Of a stretch of 19,355 bases of DNA, positions 8,063 to 15,831 are shown in pieces. The notes below the pieces were generated by a model that worked only from the letters and a program-made list of their open reading frames with translations, was not told where the DNA came from and did no database searches. This DNA comes from Chloroflexota bacterium (GTDB lineage: Bacteria; Chloroflexota; Anaerolineae; Anaerolineales; UBA4823): assembly GCA_012798185.1 (NCBI GenBank), contig JAAZNS010000293.1:1-19355 (forward strand), written 5' to 3'. The position numbers were made by a program, and so were the translations under genes. How positions within the stretch are numbered: the stretch's first letter is position 1; each line of letters starts with the position of its first letter.

Positions 8063-9532
8063 CTACCTTCCCATCACATGGATATCATCGATGCAGGTTT
8101 CAAAACCTGTTTTTACCACCCCAGTTGGAACCGGCAGCGGATAGCAGCCGGTGAAGCATGCATTGCAATATCCTTCACTTCTTCCAATAGCCGACATCAT
8201 TTTTTCCAGCGGCAGGAATACCAACGAATCCGCCCCAATCTGCTCCCTGATTTCTTCAACACTATGGGAGTGGGCTATCAGCTCATCACAGGTACCCATA
8301 TCCACTCCCATAAAACAAGGGTATGGAATCGGAGGACAGGTAATGCGCAAATGAACTGCTTTCGCACCGGCATCCCGCAGCAGCTGGATAAGCGGCGAGA
8401 TGGTATTGCCCCGCACCAGGCTGTCATCAATCACTACAACCCGCTGGTCGCGCACTTTTTCACCCATTACAGAAAATTTCAATGCCACGCCTTGTTTACG
8501 GAGAGCATCACTTGGCTCAATGAACGTACGTCCGATATAACGGTTTTTGATAAATCCATCGTCATAAGGAATACCACTAGTCTGTGAAAAACTCATTGCC
8601 GCAGGGATCGAAGAATCCGGCACTGGGATAACAACATCTGCCTCCACAGGTGCTTCTTCTGCCAATGCTTTGCCCAGATTTTGGCGCACCTGATGGACAC
8701 TGCGTCCATCCCAAAAACTATCCGGTCTTGAAAAGTAAATATTCTCAAAAGTACATAAAGCGGTTGGACTGGCGGTTGGGATGGCTTGTTCCACCCGCAA
8801 GGCATGGTTGCTTAACGCAATGATCTCGCCGGGTCTTACCTCTCGAATGCCCACACAACCCAAGGTGTGCAAAGCCCCCGATTCCGAGGCAGCAGCATGC
8901 CCGCCGGAAGGAAGCAGCCCCACACTCAGAGGTCGAAATCCCCATGGATCACGCGCTACGAAAACACCATCAATAGTCAGGATGACCAGGGAATACGCCC
9001 CCTTCCAGCTCAACATAGCATTTTTTAACCTCTCGAACGTGCTGCTGCCCTCAGCACCTGCCAGCATTTGGGCAATCACTTCAGTATCTGAAGAAGAGAA
9101 CAACCCTACACCATTCTCCAGCAATTTTTGGCGCAAATCTGCCGAATTGATCAGGTTGCCGTTATGCGCCACTGCAACCGGACCATGACGGGTCTCCAGC
9201 AGAAAAGGCTGGGCATTACGCGCTGTCGACGATCCGGTGGTGGAATAGCGGTTATGACCAATAGCAAAATTTCCAGTCAGCGGTGCAAGATTAGCCGGTG
9301 TAAACACCTGAGAAACCAATCCAACATCTTTATACATGCGGATGGCATGTCCATCCGAAACAGCTATCCCGGCTGCTTCCTGACCGCGGTGCTGAAGCGC
9401 AAATAAGCCATAAAAAGCCATTCGGGCGACATCTTCATTGGGCGCAAAAATAGCAACAACGCCGCACTCCTCATGGGGATGGTCGCCTGACAATGAAACA
9501 ATAGATTTATTGGTTTTGGGAGGCGTCATCAT
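8063..9532 (-). CDS. purF: Amidophosphoribosyltransferase, Fe-S type with propeptide
   Basis: Catalyses the first committed step of purine synthesis, glutamine + PRPP to phosphoribosylamine. The glutaminase nucleophile is the Cys in EECGVVAIF, preceded by about 22 residues that must be removed to free the N-terminal Cys, as in the Bacillus-type enzyme. The phosphoribosyltransferase part has the PRPP loop VVVIDDSLVRGNT. Four cysteines matching the B. subtilis [4Fe-4S] ligands are all present: ALCTFENIYF, PYPCFMG and the pair in YCNACFTG. The protein should therefore carry an oxygen-sensitive cluster. The frame starts with TTG at 9535 followed by two ATGs. GGAAGG upstream favours the ATG at 9532 (489 residues). 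The start overlaps the end of purE by 26 nt. Feedback control by purine nucleotides is known for the family. Confidence 0.97.
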   Translation of the reverse strand: MMTPPKTNKSIVSLSGDHPHEECGVVAIFAPNEDVARMAFYGLFALQHRGQEAAGIAVSDGHAIRMYKDVGLVSQVFTPANLAPLTGNFAIGHNRYSTTGSSTARNAQPFLLETRHGPVAVAHNGNLINSADLRQKLLENGVGLFSSSDTEVIAQMLAGAEGSSTFERLKNAMLSWKGAYSLVILTIDGVFVARDPWGFRPLSVGLLPSGGHAAASESGALHTLGCVGIREVRPGEIIALSNHALRVEQAIPTASPTALCTFENIYFSRPDSFWDGRSVHQVRQNLGKALAEEAPVEADVVIPVPDSSIPAAMSFSQTSGIPYDDGFIKNRYIGRTFIEPSDALRKQGVALKFSVMGEKVRDQRVVVIDDSLVRGNTISPLIQLLRDAGAKAVHLRITCPPIPYPCFMGVDMGTCDELIAHSHSVEEIREQIGADSLVFLPLEKMMSAIGRSEGYCNACFTGCYPLPVPTGVVKTGFETCIDDIHVMGR

Positions 9533-9989
9533 CAATCACCTTCCTTGCTTGCTGCTGCTGAAATGCCATCACCCTCTGGCGCATTTGGGTATCTGCTAAT
9601 CCCAGAATCTTGGCTGCCAGCAGCGCAGCATTGGATGGATCCAACACAACAGCCGGAGCAATACCCGAGGGCATGCGTAACGAGGAATAAAGGTCTGCTC
9701 CGCCAAAAGCCTCTGCCGGAGGCGGGCAGGCGATTACTGGGGCGCTGACCGCTCCATCTACAAATCCGGAAAGGGCGTTGCTTCTGCCAGCTACGGTAAT
9801 ATAAACTTTTGCCCGCGGGTCAGCTTCGAATTCAGTCAGCATATTTAAGACGTGAAGCGGGGTCTTATGCGCCGAGCCGATACGCTGCACCACCTCTAAC
9901 CCCAATTGCTGTACAGCATCGGCTATCTTCTGACTATGCGATGCATCGGCTTTTGAACCCATAATGATCACCACTAATGAAGCACTCAT
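9507..9989 (-). CDS. purE: Class II PurE: 5-aminoimidazole ribonucleotide carboxylase
   Basis: Carboxylates AIR to CAIR (step 6). The 160-residue protein has GSKAD (11-15), SAHKTP (39-44), VAGRSNALSG (67-75), PVIACPPP and YSSLRMPSGI (101-110). These differ from the usual bacterial class I signatures (SAHRTP, AGGAAHLPGM) and match class II AIR carboxylases, such as the domain in animal PAICS and Treponema denticola PurE. Class II enzymes use CO2 directly and need no PurK, and no purK is present here. The ATG overlaps the stop of purC by 4 nt (ATGA), giving the order purC-purE seen as fused domains in PAICS. No strong ribosome binding site is visible, so coupling with purC is likely. The class call is from motif memory, not from an alignment. 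Confidence 0.93.
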   Translation of the reverse strand: MSASLVVIIMGSKADASHSQKIADAVQQLGLEVVQRIGSAHKTPLHVLNMLTEFEADPRAKVYITVAGRSNALSGFVDGAVSAPVIACPPPAEAFGGADLYSSLRMPSGIAPAVVLDPSNAALLAAKILGLADTQMRQRVMAFQQQQARKVIDDDASQNQ

Positions 9990-10960
9990 ATCAGGTTCGC
10001 TTTCTTAAGATTGGCTTTCAAACGAGGCGCAACAGGGTAACTGCCCGGCTCAAAGTTTAGACCGGTAAGGCGCTCATAGATCGTCACATAGCGCTGGCTG
10101 GCAGTTATCCATAAATCATCTGGAATGGGAGGAGGCTGTCCCTCGCCTTGAAACCCAAGGTCCACATACGCCTTCCGAATAAACTCCTTATCGAAATTCT
10201 CCGGTTCATCACCATTATTGAAGCGCTCTTCGTAGCTGTCGGCTTTCCAAAAGCGTGAAGAATCGGGAGTATGCACCTCATCGATCAACAAAATACGGCC
10301 GTCATCTGCCCGCCCGAATTCATATTTTGTGTCCACCAGAATCATGCCTGCTTTTTTAGCAATATTCTGACCCAATTGAAATAACGCCAGGGCGGCTTCC
10401 TGCACCCTGTTCCAGGTAGTCTCATCTAGTATTCCTTTTTCTACCACTTCAGCACAGGTCAACCGTTCATCATGACCGCTGGCGCCTCCTTTGGTGGTGG
10501 GAGTGATAATAGGCTGCGGGAGGAACTGGTTCTTTCGCAAGCCATCTGGAAAAGTATAGCCATATATTTCCCGCTCACCCAGGGCATATCGGTACCATAA
10601 TGCCGTAGTAGTGACTCCGGTAATGCAGCCTCTTACGATCACCTCCACAGAGAAAGGCGTTACTTTCTCTACCAGCATGGCGTTGGGATCGGGAACTGAG
10701 ATAAGGTGATTATCGATAATATGGCGTGACCGTTCAAACCACCAGGCAGAAAGCTGGTTCAAAACCTGACCTTTATAAGGAACCGCTGCGAGAACGCGGT
10801 CAAAAGCCGATAAACGATCAGTCGTCACAATCAAGCGGCGGTTTTCAGAAAGATCAAACCAATCGCGTACTTTCCCTGAATTCGATGCGGGAATATTCAG
10901 GATGCTGCGCTCGAAGCTTTTCGACAATAATCGCTGCAGCGTAGAAGAATCGATCATCAT
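9986..10960 (-). CDS. purC: SAICAR synthetase, long (yeast Ade1-like) form
   Basis: Joins aspartate to CAIR with ATP to form SAICAR (step 7). The 324-residue product shows SGKVRD (28-33), TDRLSAFDR (47-55), an ITPTTKGGASGHDE loop, LVDTKYEFG (208-216) and the metal-binding IDEVHTPDSSRFW (226-238). It is longer than the roughly 240-residue E. coli/PAICS type and resembles the long Ade1-like branch with its extra C-terminal region. The frame is open to 11038, but the ATG at 10960 has GGAG 5 nt upstream and overlaps the purQ stop as ATGA, so it is the start. It overlaps purE by 4 nt at the other end. Catalytic motifs appear intact. Confidence 0.96.
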   Translation of the reverse strand: MMIDSSTLQRLLSKSFERSILNIPASNSGKVRDWFDLSENRRLIVTTDRLSAFDRVLAAVPYKGQVLNQLSAWWFERSRHIIDNHLISVPDPNAMLVEKVTPFSVEVIVRGCITGVTTTALWYRYALGEREIYGYTFPDGLRKNQFLPQPIITPTTKGGASGHDERLTCAEVVEKGILDETTWNRVQEAALALFQLGQNIAKKAGMILVDTKYEFGRADDGRILLIDEVHTPDSSRFWKADSYEERFNNGDEPENFDKEFIRKAYVDLGFQGEGQPPPIPDDLWITASQRYVTIYERLTGLNFEPGSYPVAPRLKANLKKANLI

Positions 10961-11745
10961 GCACTCTCCCTGCCTTGAACAAATCGTACAGCATTTTGAA
11001 ATAACGGTAAACCACTGTGACCAGACCGGCGCATCCATTGGGCATATTGATACGGTAACACATTATCCTCAGGATGAGGCATCAGACCCAAAACATTCCC
11101 CTGTGGGTTGCATATACCGGCGATATCCATCATTGAACCGTTCGGATTGAATGGATACTCGCCATCTGCCATACTCCCATCTTGTTTTACATAAACCAGG
11201 GCAATCTGATCGTGTGAAATCAATTGTTGTAATACTGCCGGGTTGCTGCTAACGAAATTTCCTTCGCCATGTGCCACAGGGCAGGCTATCAAATCTGTCA
11301 ACCTACGGGTCCACAGGCAAATCTGTGATAATGGTTTAAGCGTCACCCAGCGGCACTCAAAATGACCGCTTTGGTTGAAAGTGAGCGTGATTTCCGAATG
11401 ATCTGGGTTAGCCTCATTGGCGGGTAAAATACCCGCTTTGACCAGCGCCTGAAACCCATTACAGATACCTAATACAGGCTTTCCGGCGGCAACGAATTCA
11501 GCGGTCTGATCGGCAAAATAATACATCAAGTCTAGCGCCAGAAGTTTACCAGCACCCAGCGCATCGGCATAACTGAACCCGCCCGCTAAAATTAATATTT
11601 GGTAATCATTCCAAGACCGCTTCGACTGGCGTAATCCCTGTAACGGCATAATCACCGGATTCGCACCAGCCAGGGCAAGCGCCTGGGCAACATCCCTATC
11701 ACGGTTCGTTCCATTGGCAAGGAGAATAAGTGCTCTAGGCTGCAT
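10957..11745 (-). CDS. purQ: FGAM synthetase glutaminase subunit
   Basis: Class I glutamine amidotransferase that supplies ammonia to PurL for FGAR to FGAM conversion (step 4). Seen in the 262-residue product: an N-terminal LILLANGTNRDRD strand-loop, LAGGFSYADALGAG, the nucleophile Cys95 in GICNGFQAL, VAHGEGNF, and the His/Glu partners in MPHPED (about H224, E226). It is longer than the roughly 225-residue Bacillus-type PurQ and resembles the longer form with an FECRW segment. GGFSYADALGAG differs from the common GGFSYGDYLRAG but keeps the core. The ATG overlaps the purL stop by 11 nt, and the stop overlaps purC by 4 nt, so the subunit is probably made in step with PurL. Confidence 0.95.
   Translation of the reverse strand: MQPRALILLANGTNRDRDVAQALALAGANPVIMPLQGLRQSKRSWNDYQILILAGGFSYADALGAGKLLALDLMYYFADQTAEFVAAGKPVLGICNGFQALVKAGILPANEANPDHSEITLTFNQSGHFECRWVTLKPLSQICLWTRRLTDLIACPVAHGEGNFVSSNPAVLQQLISHDQIALVYVKQDGSMADGEYPFNPNGSMMDIAGICNPQGNVLGLMPHPEDNVLPYQYAQWMRRSGHSGLPLFQNAVRFVQGRESA
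10966..10969 (-). promoter_or_regulatory. Ribosome binding site deciding the purC start
   Basis: GGAG on the - strand lies 5 nt before the ATG at 10960, inside the last codons of purQ. It marks that ATG, rather than any codon of the upstream-open frame, as the start and fits stop-start coupling with purQ. Confidence 0.65.
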
Positions 11746-14659
11746 GGCTCACCGCTCCCTTCGTACTTCCCTGCCAGGCAGAGACAAGGTCATTGACAGG
11801 GAGTTCTATCAATGTTTTCCCGGCATGGCTAATCGATAGCAGCGGTTGTTCGCTCACTACACCAATTGGCGTGCAGGAAAGACCTCGGAAAAATGCTTCG
11901 AACGCAGTGCAGTCGCCTGTATCCACCTCTGCTAATAAACATCCGGTTGTCTCGCCAAAACAGGCGCGTAATTCATCTTTGTAAGGTAAATTCAAATGTA
12001 TGCCAAGTCTTCCGCCAATTGTCATTTCAGCTGCCGCAACCGCCAGCCCTCCTTCACTGAGATCATGGCAAGATAGCACTTTGCGATCACAAATAGCAGC
12101 ATATAAAGCCAGATAATGTATCCGGGCAGTTTCAGGCTGGCAGGCAGGGATGCCATCTGGCACTTCAGTGCCGTTAACCAGTTTAAAATGACTTCCTCCC
12201 AGAGTGGGACGGAAATCGCCAACTAGATACAAACGGCTGCCTGTTTTTTTCAAATCCATAGAAACCGCATTATGCCAATCGGGTAAGATACCTATGGCAG
12301 AGATCAACAGCGAGGGTGGAATAGCATGCCGCTCACCATCTGCCCCTAGGTATTCATTATTGAAAGAATCTTTGCCGGAAATAAACGGCGTGCGGTAGGC
12401 AATCGCTGCATCACGACAAGCCAGCGCGGCAGCGACCAAGCTGCCAAGGGTTTTGGGGTTGTTGGGATCTCCCCAGCAGAAATTATCCAAGATGGCGATG
12501 CGGTCAGGATCCGCACCGAGAGCAACGGCGTTGCGCAATGCCTCATCGATCACATTGACTGCCATTTGAGCAGGATCGAGCTTGCCATATTCCGGATTGA
12601 TCCCCACCGAAAGAGAAAATGCCGCATTATTGCTGGTTTCCAACGGGCGGAGCACACAGCCATCGGATGGCCCATCATTATTGATCCCAACGAGAGGTCG
12701 GATCACAGTAGCACCCTGCACCTCATGATCGTACACACGAACGACATTTTCCTTGGATGCAATATTAGGATGCGCCAGCAGAGCAAGCAGAATCTGATTG
12801 TAATTAACCGAATGCAGGTTTATATCTCCGCAATAACCTGCCGGATTAGGCGGGTCGGGCAATTCGGCAAACAAATGCTTTTGAGGAATCCCTTCATGAA
12901 GGAAGGCATTATCCAGATCAAGTATGATACGATCTTTATAACGCACCACCAGGCGGTGGGTACCAGTGAATTCTCCGATATCTGTGAGCTCTACTTCGTA
13001 CAATTCGCAAAGCTGCTGCATTTCCGCCAGTGAAGCGGGCGGCACTGCTAAAACCATGCGTTCCTGCGCTTCCGAAAGCCATACTTCCCAGGGCGCCAGA
13101 CCTGGATATTTCAACGGCACCCGCTCAAGCTGTACAGTTGCCCCAATCTCTTTCCCCATTTCGCCCACTGCGGAGGAAAGCCCTCCCGCACCGCAATCGG
13201 TGATGGCATGGTAAAGTCTACGGTCCCGGGCAATCATGCAGACATCGATCAAACCTTTCTCCACAATAGGAGCCCCAATCTGAACCGAAGCTCCCGATAC
13301 CTCACCAGTTTGAGCGTCCATGGTCATCGAAGAAAACGTCGCGCCACGCAAACCATCCCGTCCGGTTCTGCCGCCAATCACAATGATCCTGTCGCCTGGC
13401 TGCAGCTGGTGAGGATGGGAATCCAGGGGGGCAATTCCCACACATCCGCAATAAACCAAAGGGTTAGATGTATATCCGGAATCATATAGGATGGCACCGT
13501 TCACAGTGGGAATGCCGATCTTATTACCATAATCTTGAATACCGCTCACTACGCCCGAGGCAATACGCCGGGGATGAAGCAAGCCAGCAGGGATTTCATC
13601 GAAGGTAATATCGAGAGAACCAAAGCACAGCACATCGGTACTGGCAATCGGGCGAGCCGAAACGCCGATAATATCGCGGATAACGCCGCCTGTGCCGGTG
13701 TTAGCGCCGCCAAAGGGCTCAATTGCCGAAGGATGATTGTGAGTTTCAACCTTGAATGAAAGCTCATGCACACCGTCGTAATCGATAATGCCGGCGTTGT
13801 CCTTAAAGGCAGAACGCACCCAGGCAGCATTTATCCTGCGGGTAGCTTCCTGGATGGTTTGCTTGAAAAGATTATCAATCACCTGAGGCTGTTTGCCTTC
13901 AACGGTGATACAGGCTTTGAATGTTTTATGAACACAATGCTCGCTCCAGGTTTGGGCGATCATCTCGAATTCGATATCCGTAAGATGCCGATTTTCCTTT
14001 ATACAATATGCCTGAATGGTTTGCATTTCCTCCAGGTTCAAAGCAGCTCGTCGTTCCTTAGAAAGCTGCATTAATGTTTCGTCATCCCAGCTGGTCAGGT
14101 GAAAAACTTCAACATCGCCGGTTGATTCTGCCTGCGAAGGAAAAACCGGTTGAATCTCTCCCAGGGCATAACGTTGAATGATGGAATTACATAACAAACG
14201 GCTTGCCAGAATATGCAGCATTTCTTCGGTGATGCCGTCTCCCTGAATAACAAAACGCTGTCCGGTAGAGACAGCGCTTAGGTTGGAGAGACAAATCGTT
14301 TGGGAAGCTCGCAGGATTTGTTCTGCGACCGGGTTGGTAACCCCCGGCCGCAGTGTTACCTCAATAGTGGCTTGGTTGCCCCCTGTGAATAAAACCGGCT
14401 CATGATTTTTTGTTAACGTATGCCATTGGATTGATTGCGCAACTGGATCATACAATACCGTTTTCGCCAGCAATTCGCATTGCTGCGGCGAAAGAGTTCC
14501 ATATAAAAAATACAGATCATAACAGGTGATTTGCGAGATCGCAGTTAATCCCAAGGCGTGTGCATCCGTCAGATAAGCGCTCGAACGAGGATCATCATGG
14601 TTACGATTACCTACAAGGACGCGGTAAGTGGACAATTGCAAATGTTGTGTCATTTTCAT
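11735..14659 (-). CDS. purL: FGAM synthetase large subunit with fused N-terminal PurS-like modules
   Basis: ATP-dependent conversion of FGAR to FGAM with ammonia from PurQ. From the ATG at 14659 the product has 974 residues, about 200 more than Bacillus-type PurL. The extra N-terminal part reads as two PurS-like repeats (about 10-78 and 95-165). The second, ATIEVTLRPGVTNPVAEQ, is a close PurS match. The first ends LSPQQCELLAKTVLYDPVAQ, as in long PurS-like regions. The catalytic body follows: AQTWSEHCVHKTFK, ETHNHPSAIEPFGGANTGTGG (divided around 304-325), YHAITDCGAGGLSSAVGEMG and WLSEAQERM. This is an intermediate between the three-subunit PurSLQ enzyme and the 1,300-residue single-chain enzyme. 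It is the first gene of the operon, about 20 nt from its promoter. A TTG lies upstream at 14665, and no start has a clear ribosome binding site. Confidence 0.95.
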   Translation of the reverse strand: MKMTQHLQLSTYRVLVGNRNHDDPRSSAYLTDAHALGLTAISQITCYDLYFLYGTLSPQQCELLAKTVLYDPVAQSIQWHTLTKNHEPVLFTGGNQATIEVTLRPGVTNPVAEQILRASQTICLSNLSAVSTGQRFVIQGDGITEEMLHILASRLLCNSIIQRYALGEIQPVFPSQAESTGDVEVFHLTSWDDETLMQLSKERRAALNLEEMQTIQAYCIKENRHLTDIEFEMIAQTWSEHCVHKTFKACITVEGKQPQVIDNLFKQTIQEATRRINAAWVRSAFKDNAGIIDYDGVHELSFKVETHNHPSAIEPFGGANTGTGGVIRDIIGVSARPIASTDVLCFGSLDITFDEIPAGLLHPRRIASGVVSGIQDYGNKIGIPTVNGAILYDSGYTSNPLVYCGCVGIAPLDSHPHQLQPGDRIIVIGGRTGRDGLRGATFSSMTMDAQTGEVSGASVQIGAPIVEKGLIDVCMIARDRRLYHAITDCGAGGLSSAVGEMGKEIGATVQLERVPLKYPGLAPWEVWLSEAQERMVLAVPPASLAEMQQLCELYEVELTDIGEFTGTHRLVVRYKDRIILDLDNAFLHEGIPQKHLFAELPDPPNPAGYCGDINLHSVNYNQILLALLAHPNIASKENVVRVYDHEVQGATVIRPLVGINNDGPSDGCVLRPLETSNNAAFSLSVGINPEYGKLDPAQMAVNVIDEALRNAVALGADPDRIAILDNFCWGDPNNPKTLGSLVAAALACRDAAIAYRTPFISGKDSFNNEYLGADGERHAIPPSLLISAIGILPDWHNAVSMDLKKTGSRLYLVGDFRPTLGGSHFKLVNGTEVPDGIPACQPETARIHYLALYAAICDRKVLSCHDLSEGGLAVAAAEMTIGGRLGIHLNLPYKDELRACFGETTGCLLAEVDTGDCTAFEAFFRGLSCTPIGVVSEQPLLSISHAGKTLIELPVNDLVSAWQGSTKGAVSHAA

Positions 14660-14687
14660 GATCAAGGGCTTGAAAATAAATTACGCC

Positions 14688-14716
14688 ATTCTATACCCTA
14701 GTAGTTATGCGGTCAA
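14688..14716 (-). promoter_or_regulatory. Promoter of the purine operon (upstream of purL)
   Basis: On the - strand TTGACC (14711-14716) and TAGAAT (14688-14693) are separated by exactly 17 nt, a good sigma-70 arrangement. Transcription would begin near 14681, leaving only about 20 nt before the purL ATG at 14659. There is no room for a purine riboswitch or an attenuator, so control would have to act at initiation or on the enzymes. A weaker upstream alternative, TTGACT (14782-14787) with TATTTC (14759-14764), also has 17-nt spacing. Confidence 0.65.
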
Positions 14717-14821
14717 GAGAAAGAAGCTTAAAAAATTGAGGGAATTGCGAGTTTTAATGAAATAGCGGGAAACAAGTGTACAGTCAATACCATGCTGCCA
14801 TATGGGCATCCAAATAATCCC

Positions 14822-14850
14822 TTGACGATTATTGATAGAGTTTTTATAAT
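14822..14850 (+). promoter_or_regulatory. Near-consensus promoter of the GDPD-MFS-aminotransferase cluster
   Basis: TTGACG (14822-14827), 17 nt, then a perfect TATAAT (14845-14850). Transcription would start near 14857, giving a leader of about 95 nt before the ATG at 14952. The leader holds a modest inverted repeat, CTTTGA (14874-14879) and TCAAAG (14893-14898), too weak to call a regulator. The promoter faces away from the purL promoter; the whole 292-nt region from 14660 to 14951 holds these two promoters and no credible gene. Confidence 0.75.
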
Positions 14851-14941
14851 AGGTGTAGATGTTAATACCAATGCTTTGACCGCAGATGCGTTTCAAAGTC
14901 TTGAGCAATACCCCTAAATATTACCTAATTCCTTTCATAGC

Positions 14942-14945
14942 GGAG
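14942..14945 (+). promoter_or_regulatory. Ribosome binding site of the first GDPD gene
   Basis: GGAG lies 6 nt before the ATG at 14952. It chooses this start over the in-frame ATG at 14886, which has no such site and would add a 22-residue extension without resemblance to the family. Confidence 0.7.
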
Positions 14946-14951
14946 AGTTCT

Positions 14952-15737
14952 ATGTCAAACCCCTGGATTAAAAAAGAAAGACCGTTGGTGATTGCTCACC
15001 GCGGATACTCAGTTGCTGCTCCCGAAAACACGATCCCTGCTTATGAGCTTGCTGTTCAGGTGGGTGCGGATATGATTGAATCCGATGTAAACATCAGCAA
15101 GGATGGTATATTGGTCATGACCCATGATTGGTGCATGGGCCGTGCAGTAAAACTGGAGGGTGCAGTTCACGATCACCCTATCGATACATTACGCAAAGCA
15201 GATGCCGGCTCCTGGAAGGGAAAAGAATTTAAAGACGTCCATGTACCTACTACTGAAGAAGCTCTGGCATTCGCTAAAAAATCAGGAATTTATATGTGTT
15301 TCGAAGTTAAAGGCGGTAACCCCAAACGCGCCAATGTGATTGCCGAAAAATTGGTGGAGCTATTTAAAAAATTCGATGCGTTTGATTGGGCATTCATGTC
15401 ATCGTATTACCATGATGCCCTGGCGTTAGCCAAAAAAGCATACCCCCAATTATTATTATCACCCGAACGTCTTCCCGATGATGTTGAACCAGATATCGAC
15501 GAAGCCCTTCGACAGGTACGACGATTAGGATCAGAAACATTACAAATTCATCACCGCTATCTTTATAAAGATTTCCTGCAGGCAATGCGAAAAGCCGATA
15601 TCGCCATGTGGGCATGGCCGGCAACTACTGAAGATGAAATCGTGAAGTCGATTAAAAGCGGTGCAGACGGCGTGATGGGAGACGATCCCAAACTAGCTGT
15701 TGAATTAGTGAATAAATTGTGCCCTGCCAAATCATAA
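14952..15737 (+). CDS. Glycerophosphodiester phosphodiesterase family protein, copy 1
   Basis: Members of the GDPD family hydrolyse glycerophosphodiesters to glycerol 3-phosphate and an alcohol with a metal-dependent TIM barrel. The 261-residue product begins with the signature LVIAHRGYSVAAPENT (H16, R17, E25, N26), then the metal ligands E43 and D45 in IESDVNISKDG, and the general acid His58 in VMTHD. A later CFEVKGG strand supplies a further acidic ligand, and the C-terminal IAMWAWPATTEDEI and GADGVMGDDP are typical of the barrel end. There is no signal peptide, so it should act in the cytosol. It is the first gene after a strong promoter. A clear paralog follows 94 nt later. The full metal and acid/base set suggests an active enzyme; the head group it acts on is unknown. 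Confidence 0.93.
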   Translation: MSNPWIKKERPLVIAHRGYSVAAPENTIPAYELAVQVGADMIESDVNISKDGILVMTHDWCMGRAVKLEGAVHDHPIDTLRKADAGSWKGKEFKDVHVPTTEEALAFAKKSGIYMCFEVKGGNPKRANVIAEKLVELFKKFDAFDWAFMSSYYHDALALAKKAYPQLLLSPERLPDDVEPDIDEALRQVRRLGSETLQIHHRYLYKDFLQAMRKADIAMWAWPATTEDEIVKSIKSGADGVMGDDPKLAVELVNKLCPAKS

Positions 15738-15819
15738 AATAAACTTATCGTTCGATTCGAAGAAAGAGATTTCCTAAAACTGAGCTCTAAGTATCAGATC
15801 GTTTTTCCGCGTAAAAATT

Positions 15820-15824
15820 GGAGG
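15820..15824 (+). promoter_or_regulatory. Ribosome binding site of the second GDPD gene
   Basis: GGAGG lies 7 nt before the ATG at 15832, the strongest binding site in the cluster. The 94-nt gap before the gene otherwise shows no clear hairpin or promoter. Confidence 0.65.
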
Positions 15825-15831
15825 ACAATAT

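Noticed and set aside
7943..8587. A 214-codon + strand open frame across the purDM/purF junction
   Set aside because: It is antisense to two firmly identified enzymes, has no ribosome binding site, and its peptide shows no family features; it is a shadow of the codon bias on the other strand.
12566..13033. A 155-codon + strand open frame within purL
   Set aside because: Antisense to intact PurL motifs, with no recognisable domain and no start signal.
14660..14720. Possible purine riboswitch ahead of purL
   Set aside because: The predicted leader is only about 20 nt, too short for an aptamer, and no aptamer-like stems are seen upstream.
14874..14898. Inverted repeat CTTTGA/TCAAAG in the GDPD leader as an RNA regulator
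   Set aside because: Six base pairs, mostly A-T, with a 13-nt loop are within chance expectation.
14705..14908. A 67-codon - strand frame in the divergent intergenic region
   Set aside because: It overlaps both promoters and lacks a ribosome binding site; the peptide resembles no protein I know.
14886..14951. Upstream in-frame ATG adding 22 residues to the first GDPD protein
   Set aside because: The ATG at 14952 has GGAG at ideal spacing, the family normally starts close to the HRG motif, and the extension is not signal-peptide-like.
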